From assembly GCA_003058495.1 (NCBI GenBank), contig QBVC01000019.1, forward strand, positions 62,001 through 126,000: 64,000 nucleotides of DNA, read 5' to 3'. Position numbers and translations under genes: made by a program. The stretch is from a gamma proteobacterium symbiont of Ctena orbiculata. Lineage in GTDB: Bacteria; Pseudomonadota; Gammaproteobacteria; Chromatiales; Chromatiaceae. A model generated the notes under the pieces. That model saw only the letters and a list, made by a program, of their open reading frames with translations, did no database searches and had not been told where the DNA came from. Below are positions 16,986-24,957 of this stretch, in pieces (position 1 is the stretch's first letter; every line of letters begins with the position of its first letter).

Positions 16986-17918
16986 ATGTCCGAGTCGCAA
17001 ACCCTGCAACAGTCAATGCCGGCGGATTTCGACAGTCGCAACCTGGACTGGTACATCGACAAGCTGGTCCAGGCCGTCGTCTTCGTCGCCGGTATATCGG
17101 CCATCATCTTCATCATCGGCATCTTTGTATTCATCACCATCGAGGGCTTTGGTTTTCTCCTCGAGGACTTCAGCTTCAGGGAGTTCTTTCTCTCCCCCTT
17201 TTGGGAACCTTCCGACGAGGATGCGCCGGAGTACGGCATCCTCGCGCTGGTGGCGGGCACCGCCAGCGTTACCGGCCTGGCGATGGTGGTTGCGATCCCC
17301 TTCTCCCTCGGCGCCGCCATCTTCATTGGCGAATTCGCCACCGGCAAACTGAGGGAGTCTCTCAAGGTTTTGGTTGAACTGCTGGCCGCCATCCCCTCGG
17401 TGGTCTGGGGCTTTATCGGCCTCTCCATCATGAATCCGTTGATCATCGACCTGTTCGATGTGCCGGTGGGCCTGAACGTGCTCAATGCCGGCATCATCCT
17501 CGGCCTGATGGCGGCGCCGATCATGACCTCCATCGCGGAGGATGCATTGAAGGCGGTGCCCGATCGCTATCGGGAAGCGGCTGAGGCGCTGGGCGCCACC
17601 CGCTGGCAGGTGATCTTCAAGACCGTCCTTCCCGCCGCGAAGAACGGCCTGCTCGGGGCGGTGCTGCTGGGTGTGGGGCGTGGATTCGGCGAGACCATGG
17701 CGGTGTTGATGGCCACCGGCCATGCGGTGAACATCCCCAACAGCCTGTTCGATCCGGTACGCGCGCTGACCGCGACCATCGCCGCGGAGCTGGGAGAGAC
17801 CGCCGTCGGCTCGCCTCACTACCAGGCGCTGTTCACCATCGGCATCTTCCTCTTCATCATCACCTTCCTGATCAACCTCACCGCGGATCTCATCGTCCGC
17901 GGCATCCGCAAAGGTTAA
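16986..17918 (+). CDS. pstC: phosphate ABC transporter permease PstC
   Basis: A 310-residue inner-membrane permease with six predicted membrane segments. The coupling loop is E-A-A-E-A-L-G-A-T-R-W-Q, the EAA motif that docks onto the ATPase. A short cytoplasmic N-terminus (MSESQTLQQSM) precedes the first helix. I chose ATG 16986, two bases after the phoU stop, with the GGCGAGGGGG purine tract inside the end of phoU as ribosome site. The product pairs with PstA. The periplasmic loop between helices 1 and 2 is about 50 residues. Confidence 0.93.
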   Translation: MSESQTLQQSMPADFDSRNLDWYIDKLVQAVVFVAGISAIIFIIGIFVFITIEGFGFLLEDFSFREFFLSPFWEPSDEDAPEYGILALVAGTASVTGLAMVVAIPFSLGAAIFIGEFATGKLRESLKVLVELLAAIPSVVWGFIGLSIMNPLIIDLFDVPVGLNVLNAGIILGLMAAPIMTSIAEDALKAVPDRYREAAEALGATRWQVIFKTVLPAAKNGLLGAVLLGVGRGFGETMAVLMATGHAVNIPNSLFDPVRALTATIAAELGETAVGSPHYQALFTIGIFLFIITFLINLTADLIVRGIRKG

Positions 17919-17924
17919 GCCGCC

Positions 17925-18794
17925 ATGTTCGCCGAATCTGAATTGAATCAAAAGAACAAACGGGTTCAGAACCTGTTCCTCATCCTCTTTCTGATGATGA
18001 CCGTTTTGTTGGTGGTGCCGGTGATCATCATTCTTACCACCCTGATCGTCAAGGGCGGCAGCATCATCTCCATCGATTTTCTCTTTACCGATCCGACCAA
18101 CGGCATGACCGCGGGGGGCATCTTTCCCGCACTGCTGGGAACCATCTGGATCGTCGCGGTAGCACTGCTGGCATCGGTTCCCCTCGGCGTCGCGGCGGCC
18201 ATCTACCTCAACGAGTATGCCGGCGACAACTGGTTCACCCGGCTTATTCAGCTGGCGATCATCAACCTCGCCGGGGTGCCGTCGATCGTCCATGCCCTGT
18301 TCGGCGTCGGCGCCTTCGTCATCTTCTTCGGTTTCGGCACCAGCATCCTCGCCGCCAGCCTGACCCTGGCGATCATGACCCTGCCGGTGGTGATCGTCTC
18401 CACCCGGGAGTCGTTGCGCGCCGTCCCCCAGGCCTTCAGGGAGGCCTGCTGGAACATGGGGGCGACCCGCTGGCAGACCATCAAGCGGGTAGTGCTGCCC
18501 AATGCGGTCAGCGGCATCCTCACCGGCGTCATCCTGGAGGTGTCGCGCACCACCGGCGAAACCGCGCCGATCATGTTCACAGGCGCCGCCTTCTTCCTGC
18601 CTTTCCTGCCCCAGGGCGTGTTCGATCAGACCATGGCCCTCTCCCTGCATCTGTTCGTGGTCTCCACTCAGGTGCCCGGGGTGCCGGACAACCTGCCCTA
18701 CGGTGTCGCCCTGGTGCTGATCGCCATGGTGCTGCTGATGAACAGCATCTCCATCGCATTCCGCATGTATCTGCGAGGTAAAAAGAAATGGTAG
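17925..18794 (+). CDS. pstA: phosphate ABC transporter permease PstA
   Basis: A 289-residue inner-membrane permease with six membrane segments. The ATPase-docking loop is E-A-C-W-N-M-G-A-T-R-W-Q, and S-R-T-T-G-E-T-A-P matches the conserved PstA/PstC helix motif. It starts seven bases after the pstC stop and overlaps the first ATPase gene by seven bases, so it is translationally coupled on both sides. Because two different ATPases follow, PstA and PstC may each contact a different nucleotide-binding subunit. Confidence 0.93.
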   Translation: MFAESELNQKNKRVQNLFLILFLMMTVLLVVPVIIILTTLIVKGGSIISIDFLFTDPTNGMTAGGIFPALLGTIWIVAVALLASVPLGVAAAIYLNEYAGDNWFTRLIQLAIINLAGVPSIVHALFGVGAFVIFFGFGTSILAASLTLAIMTLPVVIVSTRESLRAVPQAFREACWNMGATRWQTIKRVVLPNAVSGILTGVILEVSRTTGETAPIMFTGAAFFLPFLPQGVFDQTMALSLHLFVVSTQVPGVPDNLPYGVALVLIAMVLLMNSISIAFRMYLRGKKKW

Positions 18795-19609
18795 ACATGA
18801 GCCTCAATACAGCAGTAGCCGAAGTAGTGCCTGAAGAGGCGGCCGAAGCCCCTGCCCCGGTCAAACTCGGGGTCAACGGTCTGACTATCAAGTATGGCGG
18901 AACACCCGCCCTCAGCGATGTCAACCTGGAGGTTCGCGAACATGAGATCTTCGGCATCATCGGGCCGGCCAACGCCGGTAAGACATCCTTTCTCAAGGCC
19001 CTCAACCGCATGGATACCTTCAACTCCAACATGAGTGTGGAAGGCAGGATCCTCTTCAACGGCCTCGATGTGTATAAACTGAACAACATCTATGCCCTGC
19101 GCAGCCGCATCGGCGTCGTCTTCCCGCTTCCCGTCGGCCTGCCGTTGACGATCTATGAGAATGTCGCCCTCTCACCCCGCCTGCGCGGCATCAACAAGAA
19201 GCGCGACCTGGATATCATCGTCGAGCGTTGCCTTACCCGGGCCGCGCTCTGGGACGAGGTGAAGGAGAGGCTCGACTCCCTCGGCAGCCTTCTCTCCGGC
19301 GGCCAGCAGCAGCGCCTCACCATCGCCCGCGCCCTCTCCCAGGAGCCGGACCTGCTGATGCTGGACGAATTCTCCATCGCCGTGGACCCGGTGACCACCA
19401 TGCGCATCGAGGATGTGCTGAAGGAGCTGAAGAAGGACATGACCATCATCCTGGTCACCAACCTGGTGCAGCAGGCGAGACGGCTGGCCGATCGCACCGC
19501 CTTCTTTCTGGAAGGGCAATGCGTTGAGATCGGCGAGACCGAGGATCTCTTCACAGGGGAGGTGGAAGACCAGAGAACAAGGGACTATGTCGAGGGCAAA
19601 TTCGGTTGA
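18788..19609 (+). CDS. PstB-like ATPase 1, intact signature motif but altered Q-loop and H-loop
   Basis: A 273-residue ABC ATPase of the PstB family with an extra acidic/Pro-Ala N-terminus (residues 1-27). Motifs: Walker A G-P-A-N-A-G-K-T (59-66; PstB normally GPSGCGKST), signature L-S-G-G-Q-Q-Q (169-175, canonical), Walker B LLMLDE with E194 present. The Q-loop glutamine is replaced (V-F-P-L-P, P113) and the switch histidine is Asn (L-V-T-N-L, N225). Such changes usually abolish hydrolysis at the site this subunit builds, while its intact signature can still complete the partner's site. Start ATG 18788 overlaps pstA; an alternative is ATG 18797. Confidence 0.9.
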   Translation: MVDMSLNTAVAEVVPEEAAEAPAPVKLGVNGLTIKYGGTPALSDVNLEVREHEIFGIIGPANAGKTSFLKALNRMDTFNSNMSVEGRILFNGLDVYKLNNIYALRSRIGVVFPLPVGLPLTIYENVALSPRLRGINKKRDLDIIVERCLTRAALWDEVKERLDSLGSLLSGGQQQRLTIARALSQEPDLLMLDEFSIAVDPVTTMRIEDVLKELKKDMTIILVTNLVQQARRLADRTAFFLEGQCVEIGETEDLFTGEVEDQRTRDYVEGKFG

Positions 19610-19649
19610 TAAACAACCATTGTTAGAAAGACACCATATGAACGTTGGT

Positions 19650-19781
19650 GGCGCCTGACGGTTGTCTTTCGCAGTAGCGGCAGGGATGCCGCGTAAGCCC
19701 CGCCAGCACAGGGATGCGCCCGAAGGAAGTGCCCTTGGGGTATCCTGTCGGGGCGTCGGAGAAAGATAACCGTCAGGTGCC
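19650..19781 (+). ncRNA. long structured RNA-like hairpin between the two pst ATPase genes
   Basis: The 21-base arms 19650-19670 and 19761-19781 pair along their whole length if two G-U wobbles are allowed, which favours an RNA fold in the direction of the operon. Inside are GCGGCA-GGGA-TGCCGC (19677-19692, a GNRA-type tetraloop) and further pairing GCCCCG (19697-19702) with CGGGGC (19749-19754). The 262-base gap otherwise has no gene. It could be a stabilising or processing element, a small RNA, or a dispersed repeat. No second copy is in the window. Confidence 0.55.
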
Positions 19782-19871
19782 GAGGATTTTAAAAAGTACT
19801 CGTTGATTGCGGACAGACTCTTTCTAAACAGAGTACAAACAGTAAGACCCTAACAAATACTAGTAACTACA

Positions 19872-20651
19872 ATGAACACACCAGCCCCCGAGTACGCCAT
19901 CAAGACCAGCCAGCTCAACCTTTGGTACGGGACCTTCCAGGCCCTCTTCGATGTCGACCTCAACATCCGCAACGGCATGATCACCTCCCTGATCGGCCCC
20001 TCCGGCTGCGGCAAGTCGACCTTCCTGCGCAGCGTCAACCGCATCAACGAACGCCTCGGCTATGTGCGCATCGAAGGCAACATCGACGTCCTGGACAAGA
20101 ATATCTACGATCCCGACGTGGAACTGGTCCAGGTGCGCAAACAGATCGGCATGGTCTTCCAACGCCCCAATCCCCTGCCCATCTCGATCCGCGACAACAT
20201 CCTCTTCGGCCACAGAATTCACGCCAAAAACAAAAGATCGGCAAAGGCCGACGAGGAAGAGATCGTCGAGTCCTCCCTGCAGCAGGTGCTGCTCTGGGAC
20301 AAGGTCAAGGACCGCCTCAACCAGAAGGCAACCGAGCTCTCATTGGAAGAGCAGCAGAAGCTCTGTATCGCGCGATTGCTGCCGGTAAAACCGAGTGTTT
20401 TGTTGATGGATGAGCCCTGCTCCGCCCTCGACCCCAAGGGCACCGCCGCGGTGGAGGAGCTGATCTGGGAACTGCGCGGCCAATACACCATCCTCATCGT
20501 CACCCACAACATGGCCCAGGCCCGGCGCGCCAGCGAGGAGTGTATCTTCATGTTGCTGGGCAAGGTGGTGGAGCATCAGGCGACGGAGGATCTGTTTGTG
20601 ACGCCGGACAAGAAAGAGACCGCGGATTATATTGAGGGGCGGTATGGGTGA
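19872..20651 (+). CDS. pstB: PstB-like ATPase 2, intact Walker/Q/H motifs but degenerate signature
   Basis: A 259-residue ABC ATPase closest in look to standard PstB: Walker A G-P-S-G-C-G-K-S-T (42-50), Q-loop V-F-Q-R-P-N-P-L-P (Q97), Walker B LLMDE (E181), switch V-T-H-N (H212). The ABC signature, normally LSGGQQQ, is L-S-L-E-E-Q-Q (156-162), losing both glycines that touch ATP across the dimer. Its defects are thus the mirror image of those in ATPase 1, which predicts an obligate heterodimer with one working site. It is separated from ATPase 1 by the structured hairpin. No clear terminator follows; an eight-T run at about 20731 has only weak pairing before it. Confidence 0.9.
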   Translation: MNTPAPEYAIKTSQLNLWYGTFQALFDVDLNIRNGMITSLIGPSGCGKSTFLRSVNRINERLGYVRIEGNIDVLDKNIYDPDVELVQVRKQIGMVFQRPNPLPISIRDNILFGHRIHAKNKRSAKADEEEIVESSLQQVLLWDKVKDRLNQKATELSLEEQQKLCIARLLPVKPSVLLMDEPCSALDPKGTAAVEELIWELRGQYTILIVTHNMAQARRASEECIFMLLGKVVEHQATEDLFVTPDKKETADYIEGRYG

Positions 20652-20915
20652 ACGAGGATCTGTAGTTTTCGATTTTGGTTATGCAGTCACTCTCTACTGA
20701 GGCCTGCTTGTCAGAATCTGGGGATTTATTTTTTTTGCAACCAAAACAGACCCTCTGGCGGGTGGAATATATGTTTGACACACAGCCCCAATTGCGGAGA
20801 TTGATAACGCATAGTCTCAGGGGCTTGCCGTAGTGGCGAGAGGCTTACGGCATTCAGCCACAAACGATCGATGTGGAAGCAAGTCTTTTAAAGCCTTTTG
20901 TAAGATTTTTGATTT

Positions 20916-21782
20916 TTATAATTTAATATCCAAAGACTCTCGATCCAGGTTGAATGCTATTGCATTATAATGAAGCCACCTTTGATTAAAATTCCACAAC
21001 TTCAAAAATTCCTCATAAGTTTGAGTTAGCCTCTTTCCTGGATTGGCATCGTTTAGATACACAACCTTCTCATATTCGTCGTATCCCGTTACTATGCGAT
21101 AATGACCCCTCGACTTAGGTAACTTCCAGTATTGATGCACGATTACTGGTATTCCATCTGACAGATACTGCTTTACTGCTTGAAACATTTTATTTCTTTT
21201 GTTGATTTTTTCATTTCTAGAAACAGGTTCATGTTCCAGCATAATATTTTTTGTTTTCCCGAACCTCTTAAGAAATTCACGCATATTGATAGTACCTGTA
21301 CCCGGATACTTACTCCAATCAATAGGGTTTGTATTTATGATTCCTGAATTTCTATATCTTTTTGAGTTGGAAAACTGTACCAATAAAGACTCGGCTATAT
21401 CATACTGACTGTATCCGTTTACACCCCAATATTTAAATAACATTTCTATCGTAGCAGGACCACAAAGCGATTTTCCTTGTTTTACCACTGGAACATCCAG
21501 TTGAACTCTATTTTTAATATTTGCTTCAGCAGTTACACTAAATAGGCATAACATCAATAATGTGAATATTCTTCTCACTATTACATTCAGCCAATGCCTT
21601 ATTTGTAATCCACGCGGGTCTTTTAATGGGTGACGAATATTGATACGCGCATCCTTTCGAAATATCGCTTCCACATATTCCTGGTGCTTCTTCTGAGTTT
21701 TCGCGGTATTTTTTGAACGGCGTGACTTGCCCTTTTCAAAAACATTCAAAATTTCGCATTCTTCGCTACTCAACTTACTCAT
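20916..21782 (-). CDS. C39-type cysteine protease carrying an N-terminal antitoxin remnant
   Basis: A 288-residue frame in AT-rich DNA. Residues about 90-288 are a C39-like peptidase domain: Cys107 in K-S-L-C-G-P-A-T, His in R-G-H-Y-R-I-V-T-G-Y-D, Asp in N-D-A-N-P-G, preceded by a signal-peptide-like helix (IFTLLMLCLFSVTAEA, about 72-87). Residues 1-62 instead resemble a CopG-type antitoxin (SSEECEILNVFEKGK..., then F-R-K-D-A-R-I-N-I-R), cut off within its ribbon-helix-helix domain. It overlaps the toxin-like gene by ATGA, as an antitoxin would. Either the secreted protease starts internally (a GTG codon precedes RRIFTLL) or the fusion is translated whole. Substrate unknown. Confidence 0.7.
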   Translation of the reverse strand: MSKLSSEECEILNVFEKGKSRRSKNTAKTQKKHQEYVEAIFRKDARINIRHPLKDPRGLQIRHWLNVIVRRIFTLLMLCLFSVTAEANIKNRVQLDVPVVKQGKSLCGPATIEMLFKYWGVNGYSQYDIAESLLVQFSNSKRYRNSGIINTNPIDWSKYPGTGTINMREFLKRFGKTKNIMLEHEPVSRNEKINKRNKMFQAVKQYLSDGIPVIVHQYWKLPKSRGHYRIVTGYDEYEKVVYLNDANPGKRLTQTYEEFLKLWNFNQRWLHYNAIAFNLDRESLDIKL

Positions 21783-22057
21783 TCGTCTTCACCTAAACAG
21801 CTCTTTGTTGCCTTTCGATTAGCAATGATCGTTTTCAAATATACATCGCCTTCCGATTCCACAAACGGGACGTGATGCACGTACCCTTCCATCGCAATTA
21901 CATGTATTTGCTGTCCGTGATAGCGTTTTTGGGTGGGATGATCTAGTGTTTCAAGGATATCGCCGGCCATAACGTGAAATATAACATCTTCAGAGCAAAC
22001 TCCCCACTCAGCTTTAAGCTGAGTATTTTTCTCGGGATCCCATGAAATCCTCTTCAT
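21779..22057 (-). CDS. BrnT-like small toxin of a toxin-antitoxin pair
   Basis: A 92-residue basic protein beginning MKRISWDPEKNTQLK and ending V-Y-L-K-T-I-I-A-N-R-K-A-T-K, a pattern I associate with small BrnT/RelE-like toxins encoded directly upstream of CopG-type antitoxins. It overlaps the next frame by four bases (ATGA), and that frame starts like such an antitoxin before changing into a protease. If the antitoxin half is no longer functional, this toxin is either inactive or neutralised by another copy. Family call is from sequence style, so moderate. Confidence 0.6.
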   Translation of the reverse strand: MKRISWDPEKNTQLKAEWGVCSEDVIFHVMAGDILETLDHPTQKRYHGQQIHVIAMEGYVHHVPFVESEGDVYLKTIIANRKATKSCLGEDE

Positions 22058-22191
22058 AGGTCAATTGCAGTACAATGTGGCCTATTGTCATACATGGCTA
22101 ACGACTTTGCCCAACCGACCAGTGCTGCACAGCGACGACAGGTGTGTCACAGCACTGGCTCGGCTGGAGCATCATATTTGGCGGCACACAT

Positions 22192-22608
22192 TTACACATT
22201 ACTCAGCACCTCAGTTGTTAACCCAAGCTCTTTTGCCACACGATACATAGACTCACTAGCTCTTTCTGAAAAAATAATAACCTCAGCAACAATTGCACCG
22301 GCATGTAGTGCTAATTGCTTGTAAACGATAGCTTGGCCAATTAGCTCTGGATTCAGGTTTTCTTTGGCTTCGCACAAGATGACCGTCTCGTCTTTTATAG
22401 GATGAAGTACTGCTACGTTCTTTCCTGGTGCTTCTATACTTGAGTTGGCGTTATTTAGAAACAACACTGCATCAAGATAGCGATCTTCTAAACAGTATTC
22501 CCAAACTAGTGTTCCTTTTGCCCCCATCTTTTCATGCCACCACTTGCGAATCAATGCTTGTTCTCTGGGGTTGCCGTTTGAAATAGGTTCTTTCAAATAG
22601 TAATCCAT
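22192..22608 (-). CDS. hypothetical protein with possible PD-(D/E)XK nuclease-like motif
   Basis: A 138-residue protein in the AT-rich patch. It contains E-Y-C-L-E-D-R-Y-L-D-A-V, then V-I-L-C-E-A-K-E-N-L and I-G-Q-A-I-V-Y, an arrangement (Asp, then Glu-x-Lys at the end of a strand, then a Q-containing helix) typical of the PD-(D/E)XK fold. No restriction or methylase partner is nearby, so it may be a stand-alone nuclease-like protein of unknown role. A strong ribosome site is not visible before the ATG at 22608. Gene content and base composition suggest horizontal acquisition with its neighbours. Confidence 0.5.
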   Translation of the reverse strand: MDYYLKEPISNGNPREQALIRKWWHEKMGAKGTLVWEYCLEDRYLDAVLFLNNANSSIEAPGKNVAVLHPIKDETVILCEAKENLNPELIGQAIVYKQLALHAGAIVAEVIIFSERASESMYRVAKELGLTTEVLSNV

Positions 22609-22650
22609 GGTCTTTTCCCATTTTAAGCTTAGCGAACCGGGGTAGGTGCA

Positions 22651-23211
22651 TCAGCGCCGGAGTCCGAATTGCGCTTCTTGTTGGGCATTGGCTAGCTCAA
22701 CAAGCTTATTCATAGTATTAAAATTTCGTGAAGTCATTGTGACCTTTAATTTCCTTTCAAAATAGTTATTGTTGAATTTCGAGTCACTATGCTTGGTGTT
22801 GTATAGCGTATAGATCACATTATTTTCGTATACAATATGATCTGGCGAATGATCTATAGAGATAAATTTTTTCAAAAGGAGCTTATCGGGATTCTTAGCT
22901 AGCAAAGTAAAATATAGCTTCTTGGTATCTACTTCTTTAAAAGGAACGCATTCCAAAATACTCGTAAATTGCTGTGGTGTTCTTGCTAAAACGGATATAT
23001 TGCCACCAAACTTTTCGCTAATGGTAGAATGCACAAGCTCCTCGGTATCGACTTGAGTGCGATTGGATGATGCAATTACGTTCCCGCTTTGTATATAAGT
23101 TTGTACGTTTTCTAGCCCAACTTTACCAAGCGCATCCCGCAGTAGTGCCATAGGTACCTTATTCTTCCCTTTAGGCATTACTCCTCTTAGTAAAATGATA
23201 AATTTTTTCAT
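22651..23211 (-). CDS. DUF1697 domain-containing protein
   Basis: A 186-residue protein of the DUF1697 family: it starts K-K-F-I-I-L-L-R-G-V, followed by the conserved T-Y-I-Q-S-G-N-V-I segment and a later W/F-rich core replaced here by VYENNVIYTLYN; near the C-terminus T-S-R-N-F-N-T-M-N-K-L matches the usual TxRNxxTxxKL motif. Function of the family is unknown. AT-rich codon use sets it apart from the chromosome around it. It is the most upstream gene of the leftward accessory group 20916-23211. Confidence 0.85.
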   Translation of the reverse strand: MKKFIILLRGVMPKGKNKVPMALLRDALGKVGLENVQTYIQSGNVIASSNRTQVDTEELVHSTISEKFGGNISVLARTPQQFTSILECVPFKEVDTKKLYFTLLAKNPDKLLLKKFISIDHSPDHIVYENNVIYTLYNTKHSDSKFNNNYFERKLKVTMTSRNFNTMNKLVELANAQQEAQFGLRR

Positions 23212-23644
23212 TGGTGTATTAAGTGCCTAACGCTTAAGATTTGGGTTGGCCGTCGGACTGCATGCACTTGTATGACCAAGTGGGCAGTGATTGATCCGGA
23301 AAGCAGATTGGGCAAGATATCCCCGTACATTTATCGGTAACAGCTGACTACCACGCGAAGTACTGTTTTTTTTCCAAATACCTGGAAAAGCCACCTTGCT
23401 CATATCAACTGTTTTCTTCTGTTCCATTCAGAAAAGCATCCCTGTGATTGCGGAGAAATTGAACTGGCTTCTTTTTTTAGAGCATTTAGCGATAAACCGC
23501 AAGGTATCAGGGAAGTCAATGGGATTTAAATTCCCGGTCTGTCCGGGTCATGACAGAGGAGATTGAAGCAGGATATGGCCGGGTCTAAACAATCTGTTCA
23601 GGTTGCTTGATGAAATGCCATCCCTGGCACGAGTAGAGCCATCC
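23212..23644. other. intergenic region with one copy of a dispersed repeat
   Basis: This 433-base gap lies upstream of DUF1697 and downstream of fccB. It includes a 121-base repeat copy (23384-23504). A leftward frame at 23227-23427 starting MEQK shares its first residues with a frame at the other repeat copy, so it is repeat content, not a confident gene. Confidence 0.5.
23384..23504. repeat. dispersed repeat, copy 1
   Basis: This stretch and 32681-32800 are clearly related by eye along about 120 bases: both contain GAAAAGCCACCTTGC, GTTCCAT, CCCTGTGA, a T-run followed by TAGAGCA, and CGCAAGG in the same order and spacing. Both copies have the same orientation. Divergence between copies suggests an old element, perhaps the end of a lost mobile unit. 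Confidence 0.55.
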
Positions 23645-24940
23645 CTAACCCAGCATGTCGTCGATGACGTTCTTGAACCAGCTGTGCGCGTAGCTGACCT
23701 CGCGCTTGCGCTGCTCGGCCGTTGCATCCATGGGTGACAGCCCCCCCGCCCCTTTGATGGGCAGGATCGTGTTGCTCGCCTCGTCCAGGGTGTAGACCGC
23801 GGCCACGGATATGCCGTGGGCCTCGCCGAGGATGCTGTAGCAGGTGTTGACGTAGGTGGGATCGCCGGGATCCATGCCGTTGAACTTGGCGACGATGGCG
23901 GCGGCGGCGACCTTGGCCTGGGAGTTGGCGGCATAGGCCGATTTCGGCATCTTGGCGGCGCTGGAGGCGTCCCCCAGTACATAGATGTCGGGGTGCAGCG
24001 TCGATTCGAAGGTGCGTTTGTTGACCGGGCACCAGTCGCCCTCGACAAGGCCGGAGGCATAGGCCACCTTGCCCGCCTTCTGCGGCGGGATGATGTTGAT
24101 CACGTCGGCGGTGAACTCCTCGATCTCGGCCTGCAGGGTGCGGGTGGAGGGATCGATCTCCTCCACTGTGCCGCCGCCGGCGGCGCCGACCCACTCGATC
24201 ATCGCATTCTCCGTGCCGAAGCCATAGAGCTTCGACCAGCCCTGCCTGAACAGCCCCTGCTTGGAGAAGGCGTCCTTGGGGTCGAGGATGAGTATCTTCG
24301 CCTTCGGTTTATGGTGCTTGCAGTACATCGCAATCTGCGCGGCCCGCTCGTAGGGTCCGGGGGGGCACTTGAAGGGATTGGGCGGGGCGACGATGATCAC
24401 CCTGCCCCCCTCGGGCATCGACTCGATCTGCTTGCGCAGGGTGACCGTCTGCGAACCGGCGAACCAGGCGTGGGGGATGGTCTCGGCGACCTCGGGATTG
24501 TAGCCCTCGATCGCCTCCCACTTGAAATCGACACCGGGTGAGACCACGCAGGCGTCATAGTCGAATCTCCCGCTTTCCGCCGTGGCGACCTGTTTCTTGT
24601 CCGGCTCGATGGCCGTCACCCTGTCGATGACGATATCCACGCCATGCCGCTTGAGGCCATCGTAGCCGAAGGTGATGGAGTCGATGGTGCGATCGCCGCT
24701 CAATACCTCGTTGCTCATGAAACAGGAGGTGTAGTTTTTCTTGGCCTCGATGAGGGTGACCTTCACATCGGGATTGAGCTTGCGCAGGTACTTGGCGGCG
24801 GTGCTTCCCCCAACGCCGCCGCCCACGATCACCACCCTGGGGCTGTTGGCCAGGGCAAGGGTCGGAAACAGCAGCGAGCTGCCCGCCAGGGTAAGGCCAC
24901 CACCGACGCGGATGAAATCTCTGCGATTGATTTTATTCAT
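23645..24940 (-). CDS. fccB: flavocytochrome c sulfide dehydrogenase, flavin subunit
   Basis: A 431-residue FAD protein that oxidises sulfide in the periplasm. The N-terminus is a Tat signal (N-R-R-D-F-I-R-V-G-G). FAD-binding V-V-I-V-G-G-G-V-G-G-S follows, and the redox-active cysteine pair is visible as D-A-C-V-V-S-P-G-V and G-D-W-C-P-V-N. The C-terminal FCSD flavin-binding tail (AEQRKREVSYAHSWFKNV) is complete. I chose ATG 24940 with GGAAG before it; frame extension to 25111 runs antisense into fccA and is not coding. It follows fccA by 17 bases, and both follow the multiheme cytochrome gene, so the three form one leftward operon. Confidence 0.93.
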   Translation of the reverse strand: MNKINRRDFIRVGGGLTLAGSSLLFPTLALANSPRVVIVGGGVGGSTAAKYLRKLNPDVKVTLIEAKKNYTSCFMSNEVLSGDRTIDSITFGYDGLKRHGVDIVIDRVTAIEPDKKQVATAESGRFDYDACVVSPGVDFKWEAIEGYNPEVAETIPHAWFAGSQTVTLRKQIESMPEGGRVIIVAPPNPFKCPPGPYERAAQIAMYCKHHKPKAKILILDPKDAFSKQGLFRQGWSKLYGFGTENAMIEWVGAAGGGTVEEIDPSTRTLQAEIEEFTADVINIIPPQKAGKVAYASGLVEGDWCPVNKRTFESTLHPDIYVLGDASSAAKMPKSAYAANSQAKVAAAAIVAKFNGMDPGDPTYVNTCYSILGEAHGISVAAVYTLDEASNTILPIKGAGGLSPMDATAEQRKREVSYAHSWFKNVIDDMLG

Positions 24941-24957
24941 GTCTTCCTTCTCCGCAA

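Noticed and set aside
17013-18650. 545-residue frame antisense to pstC and pstA
   Set aside because: Antisense to two canonical permeases; low-complexity Asp/Glu/Gly/Arg content is typical of such shadows.
20652-20760. Terminator after pstB from the T-run near 20731
   Set aside because: Only weak pairing precedes the T-run, so I do not call it.
23227-23427. 66-residue leftward frame starting MEQK
   Set aside because: It belongs to the dispersed repeat (a related frame starts in the second copy), and similarity fades after the first residues.
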